NCBI RefSeq assembly: GCF_001011035.1
Contig: NZ_CP011492.1
Coordinates: forward strand, 5,191,001 to 5,255,000
Source: Streptomyces sp. CNQ-509
Lineage (GTDB): Bacteria; Actinomycetota; Actinomycetes; Streptomycetales; Streptomycetaceae
DNA: 64,000 nt
Direction of reading: 5' to 3'
The translations under genes were made by a program, and so were the position numbers. Under the pieces are notes generated by a model. It worked only from the letters and a program-made list of their open reading frames with translations, had not been told where the DNA came from and did no database searches. This document shows positions 61,685 through 64,000 of the stretch, in pieces; the first letter of the stretch is position 1, and every line of letters begins with the position of its first letter.

Positions 61685-62592
61685 TCAGCCGAGTGCCTGG
61701 TAGTTGGCGAATTGTTCGGAGGCTACGGTGATTGCTACGGGGCCGTCTGGGGTGAAGTCGGCGAAGAATCGGAGTCTGCCGCTGTTCGGGGTGGTGGTCC
61801 AGAGGTCGAATGTGCCGTTGTTGTTGGCGTCGGGTGCGGCGGTGAGCATCGGGACGGTGTTCGGGCCGAAGTTGTTGGCGATGAGGATCCGATGGGTGGG
61901 GTCGATCTGGCCCGGCCAGGTGGAGGCGTCGGGGTTGATGGCGTCGTAGAGGAAGAGGCCGCTGCCGTCGTTGTCGAATCGGACGGTGAGGTCGGCATGC
62001 CCGTCTGCGTCGAAGTCGCCGGGCGCGGCCATGGTGACGTTGGCGAGGGTGTTGGTGCCGGTGCTCATGCCGTCGCCGGCGGCCAGGAGGACGGGGTCGC
62101 GGAAGGCGTCGAGGTAGGCGCTCCCGCCCGGGTCACCGTAGTAGAGCCACAGGTGCTGGCCGTCGTTGACGAGGAGGTCGGGGTAGCCGGGGGTGTCGAT
62201 CTCGCCGTCGTCGTCGGTATCGAGTGGGCCGTCGACGTCGCCGACGGCGAGGATTTGTTTGGCCCCTGTCTTCCAGTGGTTGTTGGTCTCTTCGAGGACG
62301 GTCATTTCCTGTCGTTCGTAGGTGGTGGTGCTGCAGGTGGTGCAGGCGAAGCCGAAGCCGTTGTTCGGGTTGATCCACATGCGCTTCTGGCCGGTGGCGG
62401 GGTCGTCTCGCAGTGCGATGAGGTCTTCGTAGCCGTCGCCGGTCCAGTCGCCGCGGTGGGTGATCCGGGAGTTGGCCCAGTCGATGCTGCTGGCGAGGCT
62501 TTGCTGGTCGGTGGTGGTGCCGTCGCCGTTTCCGTAGTGGCGGTGGAGTTTGCCGTTGCCGTCGACGGCCCAGAGGTCGGCGTTGCCGTCGC
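61685..62592 (-). pseudogene. FG-GAP/VCBS repeat protein, 5'-truncated
   Basis: About 303 residues remain with no start codon at the break. Repeats of the integrin-like FG-GAP type are clear: GDGNADLWAVDGNGKLHRHY, GDWTGDGYEDLIALRDD, GDVDGPLDTDDDGEID and GDFDADGHADLTVRFDNDGSG, each with Ca-binding Asp-rich loops. The intact C-terminus ends QFANYQALG before a terminator. The 5' part is replaced by the Rhs fragment at about 62,593. The full protein was probably a secreted or surface beta-propeller. Confidence 0.8.
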
Positions 62593-63882
62593 CGCCTGCT
62601 CGCCAAGGCCAGCGACAACACCGCCACCCTCTACCTGCCCGAAGGCAACGAACTCCACCTCAACGCCGACGGCACCGTCACCGGCACCCGCTACTACGCC
62701 CACGACGGCGAAACCGTCGCCGTCCGCACTCCGGGCAGCCCGATGCACTTCCTGGTCTCCGACCACCAGGGCACCGCCATGCTCGCGGTCTCCCTCGCCG
62801 CCGGCCAGGCCGTCATCCGCCGCAAACAACTCCCCTTCGGCGCCCCCGCCCCACCACCCCCACCGGCACCGCACCCGACTTCCCCGGCACCGCACCCGAC
62901 TTCCCCGGCACCAAGGGCTTCGTCGGCGGCACCCTCGACGCCACCGGCCTCACCCACATAGGCGCCCGCGAATACGACCCCACCCTCGGCGCCTTCATCT
63001 CCCCCGACCCCCTCCTCGACCCCGCCAACCCCCTCCAGGCCAACGCCTACACCTACGCCAACAACACCCCCGTCACCGCATCCGACCCCACCGGTGAGAT
63101 GCTCTACGACGAAGTCACCAAGAAGGGATTCGGCAACAACAAGGTACGAAAGAGTTGGTACCGCATACAGGGCTACACCAACAGCCGAGGCAACGTCACC
63201 AACAAATACCGCACCCTCGTCCGCCACAACACAAGATCCTTCAACTCGTACTGGAGACAAGTCCGGGCAGCCGAGGCAGTCCGGCAGGCAGAGATAGCGG
63301 CGCAGCGGAAAATACAAGAAGCGATGCGCAGACTGGAACGGAACATACAAAATATCCTGGGCGGCGCCTCACTGCAGGAACAGCTAGACCAGGTGATGTC
63401 GTCGCCCGAAGCCAGCGAAGCATTGGATCGGCAATTTGCAAAAATGTCGGAGTCAGATCCGTGCGACAGTTCTTACGCGCGTGCAAGCGGGGCCTGCGGA
63501 GTACGTGGAGGCGACGGCCCTGGAACGAACTTCGTCCGGAACGGCACATCCCGGGGGGACGTTCTGTCTGGCTCTGTGTGTGGGATATACCTATGCCGGT
63601 GATGGTCATGGGTATATGTCTGTTGGTGCCTTGGGGTTCGGAGGATTTGGAAGAGCGGCAGGTTTCGCAACCGTCGAGAGTGCAAACCAGTCGTGGTTTA
63701 GTTTGCAGGCCTGCGCCAGTGATGTCCATGGGGGATGCGTTATGGGTGGCCCTGTCGCCGATCCAGACCTTCCTGCATATTCTGCGGACCAGGCGTCGGG
63801 TCGGCAGTGGTGGGGCGGGGCAGCCTATACTCCGGGTTTTGGTGTATTTGTCGGAATGAATTTCTCCTACATGATCCATTGA
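62593..63882 (+). pseudogene. Rhs-family protein C-terminal part with two frame breaks
   Basis: It begins mid-gene: RLLAKASDNTATLYLPEGN, GTRYYAHDGETVAVRT and VSDHQGTAMLAV are Rhs/YD-repeat sequence. After a frame change at about 62,840-62,865 in a C-rich tract, the Rhs core end reads GTLDATGLTHIGAREYDPTLGAF and ISPDPLLDPANPLQANAYTY. The variable C-terminal tip then follows, AT-richer and helical (about 63,100-63,440), and changes frame again at a run of six G (about 63,551) into GGTFCLALCVGYTYAGDGHGYM...NFSYMIH. Rhs tips are usually toxins released by cleavage near the core. The activity of this tip is unknown. Confidence 0.75.
62865..62906 (+). repeat. Perfect 21-base tandem duplication in the Rhs fragment
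   Basis: Two exact copies encode GTAPDFP twice, beside the first frame break. The change is in-frame (7 codons), so it does not cause the break but shows slippage in this tract. Confidence 0.85.
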
Positions 63883-63896
63883 GTAAAGGGGGAGGC

Positions 63897-64000
63897 GTGT
63901 CGGAAGATGTGGTGCTTGTGGCCTCGAGATCCCCTGGTCCGCCGCAGGTCACCTTGCTGCTGAGTCTCGTGCTGATCGCAATTGGTGGGGGTGTCGCATG
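63897..64000 (+). CDS. Possible membrane immunity protein for the Rhs tip, 5' part
   Basis: The window ends after about 34 codons. The GTG at 63897 follows a strong GGGGGAGG site, 14 bases after the Rhs stop. The first residues are MSEDVVLVASRSPGPPQV, followed by a hydrophobic helix LLLSLVLIAIGGGVA. A small membrane protein directly after an Rhs tip is the usual place for its immunity protein. That would fit a membrane-acting toxin. The assignment rests on position only. Confidence 0.5.
   Translation, partial: MSEDVVLVASRSPGPPQVTLLLSLVLIAIGGGVA

Overview
The window is high-GC actinomycete chromosome, most likely Streptomyces or a close relative. The evidence is the codon bias, frequent GTG starts, WhiB-like, DUF397, DUF1707 and SARP proteins, secreted GH18 chitinase, and the gene order fumC / class I fumarase / WhiB-like / glpX / xseB-xseA / ispH / ychF. 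I recognised no rRNA, tRNA or CRISPR array.

Positions 1-4,100 hold the start of a secreted zinc carboxypeptidase, an Nramp-type transporter with atypical metal-site motifs, and a chitinase preceded by a DasR-like operator. Positions 4,125-14,782 (interrupted by one oppositely oriented LLM oxidoreductase) carry a Tad/Flp pilus locus: CpaB, a CpaE/TadZ ATPase fused to a TadE-like pseudopilin, a second TadE-like protein, TadA, TadB, TadC, the Flp pilin, a TadG-like protein, a lipoprotein and an OmpA-like protein. The prepilin peptidase that should process these pilins lies 3 kb further on (17,726-18,454).

Positions 14,850-33,700 are mixed housekeeping and accessory genes: small hypotheticals, an aldo/keto reductase, a cis-prenyltransferase, a PIN-PhoH ATPase, a lytic-transglycosylase-like protein with a long leader, an AI-2E-family permease, AhpD, a PadR/ABC/FtsX operon with 4-base overlaps, an SPFH protein with a ribbon-helix-helix partner, a C39-like protease and a lipoprotein, followed by 770 bases of GC-rich repeats. 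Positions 33,704-48,682 are conserved core: SpoIIE-type phosphatase, DUF402 protein, two unrelated fumarases, WhiB-like regulator, GlpX, exonuclease VII, IspH and YchF.

From 48,664 onward is an integrated region. The 30-base 3' end of ychF is repeated exactly at 61,355-61,384, and both copies continue into colinear homology of about 236 bases, as expected for two related elements integrated in tandem at the ychF 3' end. The first (about 12.7 kb) carries a VapBC pair, an excisionase-like HTH protein, a tyrosine integrase, a scar of three broken transposases, and a cargo of a large SARP-type regulator divergent from an FAD oxidoreductase and an MFS exporter. The divergent promoter has 11-base-spaced SARP-type repeats. 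The second begins at 61,355 and runs off the window. It holds a truncated FG-GAP protein back to back with a truncated Rhs protein that has two frame breaks, followed by the start of a small membrane protein that could be an immunity protein.
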